A stretch of DNA of 64,000 bases from Gudongella oleilytica (GTDB lineage Bacteria > Bacillota > Clostridia > Tissierellales > Tissierellaceae). A program made the position numbers and the translations under genes. This document shows positions 57,199 to 64,000 of this stretch, piece by piece. Below the pieces are notes generated by a model. It was not told the origin of the DNA, did not search any database, and saw only the letters and a list, made by a program, of their open reading frames with translations. Where the stretch lies: assembly GCF_004101785.1 (NCBI RefSeq), contig NZ_CP035130.1, positions 1,426,001 to 1,490,000 on the forward strand, read 5' to 3'. The stretch's first letter is position 1. Each line of letters opens with the position of its first letter.

Positions 57199-57318
57199 TT
57201 ATTTTCTCCCCAATATCTGTTTTATTTCCCTTAACTCCCTTAAAATAAGATTCAAGGTGAATTGAATGCTGATTATAATTATAAATATTATAGCACCTAC
57301 TATCAGGTTTGTATTCAT
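57199..57318 (-). CDS. 39-residue single-pass membrane protein preceding hpt
   Basis: A short frame with ATG at 57318, AAGGATGG about 8 nt before, and TAA at 57201-57199. The product has a hydrophobic stretch of about 22 residues (LIVGAIIFIIIISIQFTL) after a four-residue N-terminus, then a basic/acidic amphipathic tail LRELREIKQILGRK, as in many small membrane proteins with a cytoplasmic tail. The stop is 1 nt before the hpt start, whose SD lies inside this ORF, which argues strongly for real translation. A TATAAT box lies near 57361-57366. Family unknown. Confidence 0.65.
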   Translation of the reverse strand: MNTNLIVGAIIFIIIISIQFTLNLILRELREIKQILGRK

Positions 57319-57434
57319 AAAATACCATCCTTTATTCTAAAAATCAAGCTTCTGATTTTCATTATACCCAAAGGGTAGAACAACACCACATTAGGCTTAA
57401 ACAAATCACATAGATTATCTGCTAAAATCTGTGG

Positions 57435-57440
57435 TATAAT
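57435..57440 (+). promoter_or_regulatory. Extended -10 element before the DUF4364 gene
   Basis: TATAAT preceded by TGG (extended -10 TGnTATAAT) 29 nt before the ATG; no convincing -35. Confidence 0.5.
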
Positions 57441-57468
57441 CCTATCAAATATTATGAGGTGATACAAT

Positions 57469-57987
57469 ATGTTCCAGGGAATGTCAGAGGACACAGCTCT
57501 ACAAAGACTGATACTCTTGAAGATAACCAGTTCTTCAATGTCAAATATTACTAATACTAAAATATCAGAAGCCGCAATTGAAAACTTCGATATGAATTTC
57601 TTTCAGGTTCAACAGCATCTCTCTGAGTTAACCGAGAGTGGATTCCTGGCAAGTTCAAAATTCGGAGGAGAAGTCACCTATTCCATAACAGATGCTGGTG
57701 ATTCTATACTGGAGCTTTTTAAGGATAAGCTGTCGGATCAGATCAGTAGTCTTGTAGAATCATTATTCATAACCTCAGGGCAGCTGCAAGGAGCTGACGC
57801 CTCATATTTCCTGTCAGAAACAGGAGAATTTTCCGTAGATCTTGTTTTAACTGAAAGAGGCTTAACCATATTCAGGCTTACCCTTAGTATACCGGATGAG
57901 ATACAGGCGAAAAAAATCTGTTCTAATTGGAAGCTTGAGCCTTCAAACATATTTGGTAAAATCATGAAAATAATTGATCCAGTCTAA
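57469..57987 (+). CDS. DUF4364 family winged-helix protein
   Basis: 172 residues. Residues 10-85 look like a winged helix (LQRLILLKITSSS, FFQVQQHLSELTESGFLASS, VTYSITDAGDSILELF), and residues 110-170 form the second DUF4364 part (EFSVDLVLTERGLTIFRLTLSIPDEIQAKKIC). It is probably a DNA-binding regulator found across Clostridia; target unknown. TGAGGTGATACAAT provides the SD. It diverges from the small ORF/hpt and converges on folC with just 7 nt between the stops. Confidence 0.82.
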   Translation: MFQGMSEDTALQRLILLKITSSSMSNITNTKISEAAIENFDMNFFQVQQHLSELTESGFLASSKFGGEVTYSITDAGDSILELFKDKLSDQISSLVESLFITSGQLQGADASYFLSETGEFSVDLVLTERGLTIFRLTLSIPDEIQAKKICSNWKLEPSNIFGKIMKIIDPV

Positions 57988-58013
57988 AACCCTGCTATAT
58001 TAGCAGGGTTTTA
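57986..58013. terminator. Bidirectional terminator covering the stops of DUF4364 and folC
   Basis: AAAACCCTGCTA (57986-57997) pairs with TAGCAGGGTTTT (58001-58012) around TAT. It includes the end of the TAA of the plus gene and the TAG of folC on the other strand. Confidence 0.88.
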
Positions 58014-59293
58014 GCAATTGTTCTAACCTCTCCAATCAAATAAAGTGAACCTCCAAAGAGCACCATATCTTCAGGACCAGCCAGCTCGATAGCCTTCCTC
58101 ACAGCTTTATCTATTGATGGCTCAACGTACACTTTATCAGTATACTTCCTTATTTCCTCAGCCAGCAGATCAGCCTTCAGCTTCCTGGGCATACTAACTT
58201 CAGTTACAACAACCTCGCTGGCCAATGGAATCAGCTTTTCTATCATATGGGTATAATCCTTATCCTTAAGGACTCCTACACCCAAAATAAGCCTTTTAAA
58301 TTTAAATAAACTTACGGCCTTTGCCAGATTTTCAATACCTTGAAGGTTATGAGCCCCGTCAATCAGGAAGATCGGTTCACGACTTAGAACCTCAAGCCTC
58401 CCCTTCCATTTTGTTCCCATCAAGCCTTCATATAGCTGTTCATCAGTAAATTTGACCAAACCTCTTTCCCTTAATTCAAGAAGGCAAACTGCTGCTGTTG
58501 AGGCGTTATAAATCTGGTAATCACCGAGCATAGATATTCTGATCCCCTTATGGGAATGACCTTTATAATGCAAATCAAATACGCTGCCTTTATCATTTTC
58601 AGTTTTCACTTCAATGTCATCTGGATCGACCTCTACATAGTCTGATCCTATCTCCTCAGATACCCGTTTTATAACCTGCCTGGATTCATCTCTTTGTGGA
58701 TATGCTACGACCAGTCCGTCTTTTTTAATTATCCCTGCCTTCTGATAAGCAATTTCTGCCAGTGTGGTCCCCAGAACATCCATATGATCATAATCTATGG
58801 TTGCTATAACTGAAGCTAAAGACTTTTCAATAATATTTGTCGAGTCAAATCTACCGCCCAGACCAACTTCAAGTACGATGTAATCAACTCCAGCTTCCTT
58901 GAAATATAGGAAGCCCAAAGCAGTTACTATCTCAAAGGTGGTAGGGTGCTCAATTCCTTCTGAAACCATTCTATCAGCAGCAGATTTAACCTCTTCAGTA
59001 AGTCTTCCAAGTGTCTCCTCTGGAATATCTACACCATTTATCTGGATCCTCTCGGTAAATCTCTCCAGGTACGGAGATGTATACAACCCTGTCCTATAAC
59101 CGGCTGTCTCAAGGCATTTTGCAATATAAGCTGATATTGAGCCTTTACCATTTGTACCGCCAATATGGATATACTTCATATCCTTATGAGGTTCTCCAAG
59201 GTGGTATAACAACCTTCCAACTGAATCCAAACCGAGCCTGGAGCCATATTTGTCCTTATCATTGATATAAGCTAACGCTTCCTGGTAGTTCAT
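57995..59293 (-). CDS. folC: Folylpolyglutamate synthase/dihydrofolate synthase
   Basis: 432 residues, Mur-ligase-like. The P-loop IHIGGTNGKGSISAYI (about 42-57), the YTSPYLERFTERIQING signature (about 75-91), DYIVLEVGLGGRFDSTN and the histidine-aspartate LIDGAHNLQG (about 310) of the C-domain are clear. It adds glutamates to folates and may make dihydrofolate from dihydropteroate; the two activities cannot be told apart by sequence alone. It follows valS by 12 nt, an arrangement usual in Bacillota. GGGAGG precedes the ATG. Confidence 0.94.
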   Translation of the reverse strand: MNYQEALAYINDKDKYGSRLGLDSVGRLLYHLGEPHKDMKYIHIGGTNGKGSISAYIAKCLETAGYRTGLYTSPYLERFTERIQINGVDIPEETLGRLTEEVKSAADRMVSEGIEHPTTFEIVTALGFLYFKEAGVDYIVLEVGLGGRFDSTNIIEKSLASVIATIDYDHMDVLGTTLAEIAYQKAGIIKKDGLVVAYPQRDESRQVIKRVSEEIGSDYVEVDPDDIEVKTENDKGSVFDLHYKGHSHKGIRISMLGDYQIYNASTAAVCLLELRERGLVKFTDEQLYEGLMGTKWKGRLEVLSREPIFLIDGAHNLQGIENLAKAVSLFKFKRLILGVGVLKDKDYTHMIEKLIPLASEVVVTEVSMPRKLKADLLAEEIRKYTDKVYVEPSIDKAVRKAIELAGPEDMVLFGGSLYLIGEVRTIAKTLLI

Positions 59294-59305
59294 TTTATCC
59301 TCCCA

Positions 59306-61951
59306 CTATTTCTTTAAGGAATTAATCCTTTCCAAGACATTTTCAAGCATCTGCTTGTACTTAATCTGTTTTTCCTTTTCCTCGTCAACAACCTTAGCTG
59401 GTGCTTTGGCGACAAATCCCTGATTAGAAAGCTTAGCATCAACCCGCTTGATTTCATCCTCCAGCTTGGCCTTCTCTTTTTCAAGTCTCTCCAGTTCCTT
59501 GTCAAAGTCAATCAAATCTGCAAGAGGAAGGAAAACCTCACATCCATCCAATACAACTGACACGAAGCCCTCCCCAAATCCGCTTTTATCTGAGGTAAAT
59601 GTAATGGAATCAGCCGATGCCAAGGTTCTGAACTTCTTCTCACTTTGAGAAATTATTTCCTTTAAAGATTCATCCTCAGTAACAAATATCAACCCTGCCT
59701 TCCTGGAGGGGACAATATTCATCTCAGCTCTTGCATTTCTGATACCCTTAATGGCTGACTTGATAAATTCAATATTCTTCTCAGATTCCTCAAACAAAGA
59801 CGCGCTATCAGGCTTTGGCCAGGCTTCCATTATTAGGGCATCCGACTTGCCGGGCAAATGCTGCCAGATTTCCTCTGTTATGAATGGCATAAAAGGATGC
59901 AGAAGCTTCAAAGTATCTCTCAGTACCGACACAAGAACCTGCTGAGCTGTTGCCCTTGAGGTTTTATCCTCGCCATATAATCTGGTCTTTGTCATTTCGA
60001 TATACCAGTCGCAGTAATCCTCCCAAATGAAGTCGTATACCCTTTGGGCAGCCAGTCCAAGTTCATATTTATCCAGGTTAGACTTAACGTCCCCTATAAC
60101 CTTATTCAGTCTTGTAATGATCCATTTGTCTTCTGGCTCCAGCTCCTTGGTGTCGATGGTATAATCCTCAGTCTCATCGTCAAGATTCATCATTACAAAT
60201 CTTGTGGCATTCCAGAGCTTGTTGGCAAAGTTTCTGCTTGCCTCAACTCTTTCAGTGTAAAATCTCATGTCATTGCCAGGTGTATTACCCGTAACCAAAG
60301 TGAATCTTAGAGCATCAGCTCCGTATTCTTCAATAAGCTCAAGAGGATCTATTCCGTTCCCCAGAGATTTGCTCATTTTCCTTCCCAGTGAGTCTCTGAC
60401 AAGACCTGTAAGGAAAACATCCTTGAATGGAAGCTCTCCAGTCTGCTCAAGGCTTGAGAATACCATTCTGATGACCCAGAAAAATATAATATCATAGCCT
60501 GTTACAAGAACATCCGTTGGGAAGAAATAATCCATATCCTCAGTATCTTCAGGCCATCCCAGTGTAGAAAAAGGCCAAAGGGCCGATGAAAACCAGGTGT
60601 CAAGAGTGTCCGTCTCCTGACGGATATTCGTGCTTTCACATTTGCTGCATTTTGTAATTTTTTCTCTTGATACGATTATCTCTCCACAATCGTCACAATA
60701 GTATACAGGCAGTCTGTGTCCCCACCACAACTGTCTTGAGATACACCAATCCTTGATATTCTCGAGCCAATGTGTGTATACCTTCCCGAATCTTTCTGGT
60801 ATAAATCTTAATTCACCATTATAATAGGCCTCCAATGACGGCTTAGCGAGTGGCTCCATTCTTACAAACCATTGCTTTGATATCAGCGGTTCAATAATTG
60901 TTTTGCATCTTTCACAATGGCCTACAGCATTGTCATGATCCTTAACTGTCTCCAGATAACCCCTTTCCTCCAGTGCTTTGGCCACAGTCTTTCTGGCTTC
61001 GAACCTCTCCAGGCCTTCGAATTCAGCTGCGTTGGAATTCATAAACCCGTCCTCGTTTATAACCACGCATTGGCCAAGTCCGTGCCTTTCTCCCACTTCA
61101 AAATCATTTGGATCATGGGATGGTGTTATTTTTAGAGCGCCCGTCCCAAATTCCATCTCAACATATGGATCAGCTATAACAGGTATCTCTCTGTTGATGA
61201 TTGGAACCAAAGCGGTCTTTCCAACCAAGTGTGAATATCGATCATCGTCTGGATGAACTGCAACGGCAAGATCTCCCAGGATTGTCTCTGGTCTTGTTGT
61301 GGCAATGGTAATAAACTGATCACTGTTCTTTATTGGATATTTAACATGCCACAGGTAACCATGAGCATCCTCGTGGTCCACTTCGGCATCTGATATTGCA
61401 GTATGACAGCTGGGACACCAGTTGATGATCCTATCTCCTCTGTAAATCAGTCCTTTATCATAAAGCCTTACGAAGACCTCTTCAACGGCGTTGCTAAGCA
61501 TCTCATCCAGTGTAAATCTATCTCTGGACCAGTCACATGAAACTCCAAGCTTTTTCAATTGGTTTTTTATAGTCCCGCCATATATGTCGGTCCATGCCCA
61601 GGCTTCCTTAAGGAAACCTTCTCTGCCCAGCTCCTCCTTGCTTTTCCCTTCAGATTTTATCTTCTCTACTACCTTTGCCTCAGTAGATATGCTGGCATGA
61701 TCCGTTCCTGGCAGCCAGAGAGCGGAATATCCCTCCATCCTCTTCCACCTGATAAGCACATCCTGAATAGTATTGTTCAGGGCATGTCCCATATGCAAGC
61801 TTCCCGTTACATTTGGCGGAGGCATCATTATTGTGTATGGTTTCTTATTTTTGTCAATTTCAGGTGTGAAATACCCATTGTCGTTCCAGAACTTATAAAG
61901 TCTGTCTTCAAACTCCTTTGGATCATAATTCTTTGGTAAATTCTCTAACAT
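59306..61951 (-). CDS. valS: Valine--tRNA ligase
   Basis: Class I synthetase, 881 residues from the ATG at 61951 (SD GAGGGG, MLENLPKNYDPKEFE). PPPNVTGSLHMGHALN (about 41-56) has HIGH as HMGH, and GRKMSKSLGNG (about 520) the KMSKS loop; the CP1 editing domain lies between, with TTRPETILGD. The last 70 residues are the antiparallel coiled-coil arm. The frame could begin at 62017, but that part overlaps the T-box terminator and lacks an SD. Regulated by the T-box upstream; folC follows on the same transcript. Confidence 0.97.
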   Translation of the reverse strand: MLENLPKNYDPKEFEDRLYKFWNDNGYFTPEIDKNKKPYTIMMPPPNVTGSLHMGHALNNTIQDVLIRWKRMEGYSALWLPGTDHASISTEAKVVEKIKSEGKSKEELGREGFLKEAWAWTDIYGGTIKNQLKKLGVSCDWSRDRFTLDEMLSNAVEEVFVRLYDKGLIYRGDRIINWCPSCHTAISDAEVDHEDAHGYLWHVKYPIKNSDQFITIATTRPETILGDLAVAVHPDDDRYSHLVGKTALVPIINREIPVIADPYVEMEFGTGALKITPSHDPNDFEVGERHGLGQCVVINEDGFMNSNAAEFEGLERFEARKTVAKALEERGYLETVKDHDNAVGHCERCKTIIEPLISKQWFVRMEPLAKPSLEAYYNGELRFIPERFGKVYTHWLENIKDWCISRQLWWGHRLPVYYCDDCGEIIVSREKITKCSKCESTNIRQETDTLDTWFSSALWPFSTLGWPEDTEDMDYFFPTDVLVTGYDIIFFWVIRMVFSSLEQTGELPFKDVFLTGLVRDSLGRKMSKSLGNGIDPLELIEEYGADALRFTLVTGNTPGNDMRFYTERVEASRNFANKLWNATRFVMMNLDDETEDYTIDTKELEPEDKWIITRLNKVIGDVKSNLDKYELGLAAQRVYDFIWEDYCDWYIEMTKTRLYGEDKTSRATAQQVLVSVLRDTLKLLHPFMPFITEEIWQHLPGKSDALIMEAWPKPDSASLFEESEKNIEFIKSAIKGIRNARAEMNIVPSRKAGLIFVTEDESLKEIISQSEKKFRTLASADSITFTSDKSGFGEGFVSVVLDGCEVFLPLADLIDFDKELERLEKEKAKLEDEIKRVDAKLSNQGFVAKAPAKVVDEEKEKQIKYKQMLENVLERINSLKK

Positions 61952-61966
61952 AGATTCCCCTCCTCG

Positions 61967-62203
61967 TAAAAATAAAAAACCCTCATCCGTGTAAGGACGA
62001 AGGGTTCGCGGTACCACCTTAATTCCACAGCTAAAGCTGAGGCACTTATATGAAATAACGGTTCCCCGTGCAGACTTAGATTAATCAGTCTGCCAGCTCA
62101 AAAGCGACCTTCATCATATTCCTACTGCGGCTCTTCCACCAGCAAGCCTGCTCTCTATTAGGGAATCTGATTACTCCTCTTTTTCAAAGCCATTGATATA
62201 ATT
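61967..62203 (-). promoter_or_regulatory. T-box leader of valS
   Basis: Minus-strand RNA with stem I (AGAGGAG, then AGAGCAGGC and GCTGGTGG apex), a specifier region GAAGGTCGC with GTC valine codon (62109-62107), the T-box AAGGTGGTACCGCG (62020-62007) and a terminator ACCCTTCGTCC/GGATGAGGGT ending in six T. The best conserved T-box of the three in this window. Confidence 0.95.
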
Positions 62204-62209
62204 GTCCTA

Positions 62210-62238
62210 ATTATAAAATACAGGAGACTATTTGTCAA
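62210..62238 (-). promoter_or_regulatory. Promoter of valS-folC
   Basis: Perfect TTGACA (62238-62233), 17 bp, TATAAT (62215-62210) on the minus strand; the -35 lies in the end of pgsA. Confidence 0.88.
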
Positions 62239-62773
62239 TCTCGCCTTTTTTATCATCCACAAGTCTTCTAAAAATCTTCATGTAATTAATGAAAGCCAGG
62301 ATATTAAGAGCCAAGGTCAATGTAAGAAGTAATAAGGAAACATTAAAGGATACCTTGGTTATTATCGATAATATTGAAGCATATAATGAAAACGTTGCTA
62401 CCTTTCCAAATTTATTGGAAGGGATCACAGATCCTTTATGCTTCAAGTATAAAAGTCCTCCTCCAAGGATCATCACAATTTCCTTTATGAGCATCGGTAT
62501 CAGAACCCATACCGGAATCAATCCTACAGAGGTGAAAGTGAAAAGTACAGCAAAGCTCATCAGCTTGTCAGCAAAGGGATCCATCAATGCTCCGAGCTTA
62601 CTCTCAAGATTATAACGTCGTGCAATGAACCCATCTGCAACATCCGATATCCCTGCTAGTATAAATACAAGTCCTGAAAATAGTATCCTATTCTCCGTTC
62701 CAGAGTAAAATATGAGCAGGTATATCGGGATTAGCAGTATTCTAAATAAGGTGATCACATTAGGCAGTGTCAT
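62228..62773 (-). CDS. pgsA: CDP-diacylglycerol--glycerol-3-phosphate 3-phosphatidyltransferase
   Basis: 181 residues, about five membrane helices. The CDP-alcohol phosphotransferase motif is complete: D-VADG-FIARR, then G, D and D in KLGALMDPFADK (about 50-70). It makes phosphatidylglycerophosphate, the first committed step to phosphatidylglycerol and cardiolipin, at the inner membrane face. AAGGAG lies before the ATG. Its own promoter is seen at 62815-62843. Confidence 0.93.
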   Translation of the reverse strand: MTLPNVITLFRILLIPIYLLIFYSGTENRILFSGLVFILAGISDVADGFIARRYNLESKLGALMDPFADKLMSFAVLFTFTSVGLIPVWVLIPMLIKEIVMILGGGLLYLKHKGSVIPSNKFGKVATFSLYASILSIITKVSFNVSLLLLTLTLALNILAFINYMKIFRRLVDDKKGEIDK

Positions 62774-62814
62774 ATTGGCTCCTTCTGGGATTGTTAATAA
62801 TTTTACATAGTACG

Positions 62815-62843
62815 ATATTATCCAATGATAAATATTTTGTCAA
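62815..62843 (-). promoter_or_regulatory. Promoter of pgsA
   Basis: TTGACA (62843-62838), 17 bp, TAATAT (62820-62815) on the minus strand, behind the sigma-54 activator stop. Confidence 0.8.
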
Positions 62844-62849
62844 ATAAAA

Positions 62850-64000
62850 TCACTTCTTTTTAAGATTTGCCTCCTCTATTGACTTGAGCTTCCGCCACAA
62901 TGTCGTTACGCTGATCCCAAGTCTTTCTGCAGCAAGTGACCTGTTTCCTCCAGTTTCCTCCAATACTTTTAGAATTGTATCATTCTCTATCTGATGAAGC
63001 ACTCCCTTATCATTTGGCAAATTGCTTCCTTCAGGTTTCTCCGATCTTACTCTCCCAAACTCAAGCATCCCCTGGCTTGCCTCATCAGCAATGGAGGAGT
63101 CTATCATTTTTTTATCACCAGCCAATACAACGCATCTTTCAATAAAGTTCTCCAACTGTCTCACATTCCCAGGCCAATCGTAGACTATCAGCTTTGCCAA
63201 GGCTTCAACTGCAATACCTTCTACCCGCTGATTAAGATATCTGCTTTTCTCTCTGACGAAAAAGCTTGCAAGATCAGAGATGTCTTCCTTTCTTTCCTTC
63301 AATGGAGGTATCGACAATCTAAGGACACTTAGTCTGTAAAATAAGTCCTCTCTGAATCCCCCATCCTCGACGAGCTTAAATAAATCTCTGTTAGTTGCAG
63401 CAATTATCCTGACATCCACCGGGATGATCCTGTCATCTCCTATCCTGACGACTTCTTTTTCCTGGATCACTCTAAGAAATCTTGCCTGTAGGTTTGGTGA
63501 CATCTCACTTATCTCGTCAAGGAATATGGTTCCTCCATGGGCGAGCTCAAACAAGCCCGTTTTTCCGCCTTTTCTCGCACCTGTAAATGCTCCCTCAACA
63601 TAACCAAAAAGCTCACTTTCAAGAAGACTCTCAGGAAGAGCCGCACAATTTACTGCTACAAAGGGCTTATCGATCCTCAGACTTGCATTATGTATGCTTT
63701 GAGCAAATAATTCCTTACCGGTTCCTGTTTCTCCCTGTATAAGGACAGTGCTGTCAACCTTTGCATATAACCTGGCCTTCTCCTTAACATGAGCTATTGC
63801 ATCACTTTTACCAATTATATTCTGGAATTTTGTCTTTGCTACATGCCCCTTTGCATGAAGCTTGGCTCTTATCTGAGTCTCCATCTTCTGGATCTTTTCA
63901 ATTTCCTGGAAAGTTGCTACCACACCTACTATCTTATCATCTACTATAATTGGGACCCTGTTGGTCAATATGGAGATATCACCAATTTTTTGAATTTCTC
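62850..64000 (-). CDS. Sigma-54-dependent transcriptional activator, N-terminus cut by window edge
   Basis: The frame stays open to the right edge, so the start is outside; 383 residues are visible. A PAS-like end ([21 protein letters not shown]) leads into the AAA+ domain: Walker [13 protein letters not shown], the sigma-54 contact loop GAFTGA within [15 protein letters not shown], Walker [11 protein letters not shown] and the arginine finger region [11 protein letters not shown]. The C-terminal Fis-type helix-turn-helix ([22 protein letters not shown]) binds an upstream activator site. Such PrpR-like regulators often control amino acid or organic acid use in Clostridia; the targets should lie outside the window. 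Confidence 0.93.
   Translation of the reverse strand, partial: EIQKIGDISILTNRVPIIVDDKIVGVVATFQEIEKIQKMETQIRAKLHAKGHVAKTKFQNIIGKSDAIAHVKEKARLYAKVDSTVLIQGETGTGKELFAQSIHNASLRIDKPFVAVNCAALPESLLESELFGYVEGAFTGARKGGKTGLFELAHGGTIFLDEISEMSPNLQARFLRVIQEKEVVRIGDDRIIPVDVRIIAATNRDLFKLVEDGGFREDLFYRLSVLRLSIPPLKERKEDISDLASFFVREKSRYLNQRVEGIAVEALAKLIVYDWPGNVRQLENFIERCVVLAGDKKMIDSSIADEASQGMLEFGRVRSEKPEGSNLPNDKGVLHQIENDTILKVLEETGGNRSLAAERLGISVTTLWRKLKSIEEANLKKK

Noticed and set aside
61952-62017. Longer ValS N-terminus
   Set aside because: The added 22 codons overlap the T-box terminator; the ATG at 61951 has GAGGGG and the family N-terminus.

Overview
The window is a chromosomal segment of a low-GC Gram-positive anaerobe, most likely class Clostridia of an amino-acid-fermenting, Tissierellales/Peptostreptococcales-like type. 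The supporting signs are T-box leaders on aminoacyl-tRNA synthetase genes, an L20-type infC leader, MutS2, PepV, NifZ/ThiI without a rhodanese domain, phosphate butyryltransferase, full CCA-encoded tRNAs and strong SD sequences with many TTG/GTG starts. The genus cannot be fixed without a 16S search. Almost everything lies on the minus strand. Plus-strand exceptions are tRNA-Leu(CAA), asparaginase with an unidentified leader RNA, a YprB-like exonuclease, a 71-aa protein and a DUF4364 protein.

Layout. 1-4.1 kb: the 5' part of a peptide-type ABC binding lipoprotein, coaE and polA. 4.2-9.2 kb: tRNA-Leu, mltG, a GNAT-like protein, lplA and a beta-CASP nuclease. 9.3-13.6 kb: polyamine transport operon (regulator-potABCD) with a consensus promoter and a nearby inverted repeat. 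13.8-16.7 kb: LUD protein, nifZ-like cysteine desulfurase and thiI (tRNA 4-thiouridine). 16.7-20 kb: candidate small RNA/leader, L-asparaginase, IclR regulator and exonuclease. 20-27.8 kb: a complete rRNA operon read right to left (16S, tRNA-Ala, 23S, 5S) followed by 20 tRNA genes, with tandem promoters. Its spacers hold a family of inverted repeats. 27.9-32.4 kb: a tightly coupled radical SAM-membrane protein-TPR-ptb operon. 32.6-46.6 kb: argS with T-box, mutS2, U32 peptidase, zapA, pheST, a TrmH-type methyltransferase and trkA/trkH. 46.6-53.6 kb: infC-rpmI-rplT with L20 leader, pepV, thrS with T-box, hisS and a DUF6873-like protein. 53.7-57.3 kb: tRNA-Phe-Gly-Cys, hslO, a methyltransferase, a CPBP protease and hpt preceded by a 39-aa membrane ORF. 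57.4-64 kb: DUF4364, folC, valS with T-box, pgsA and a sigma-54 activator cut by the window edge.

Most of the content is housekeeping: translation (three rRNAs, 25 tRNAs, five synthetases or synthetase subunit pairs, IF3, L35, L20), tRNA modification, DNA repair, cell wall and ion transport. I found no CRISPR array, prophage, insertion sequence or defence island. The least explained items are the structured RNA before the asparaginase gene, the 39-aa ORF translationally coupled to hpt, the inverted-repeat family confined to rrn/tRNA spacers, and the four-gene operon joining a DUF4080 radical SAM protein to phosphate butyryltransferase.
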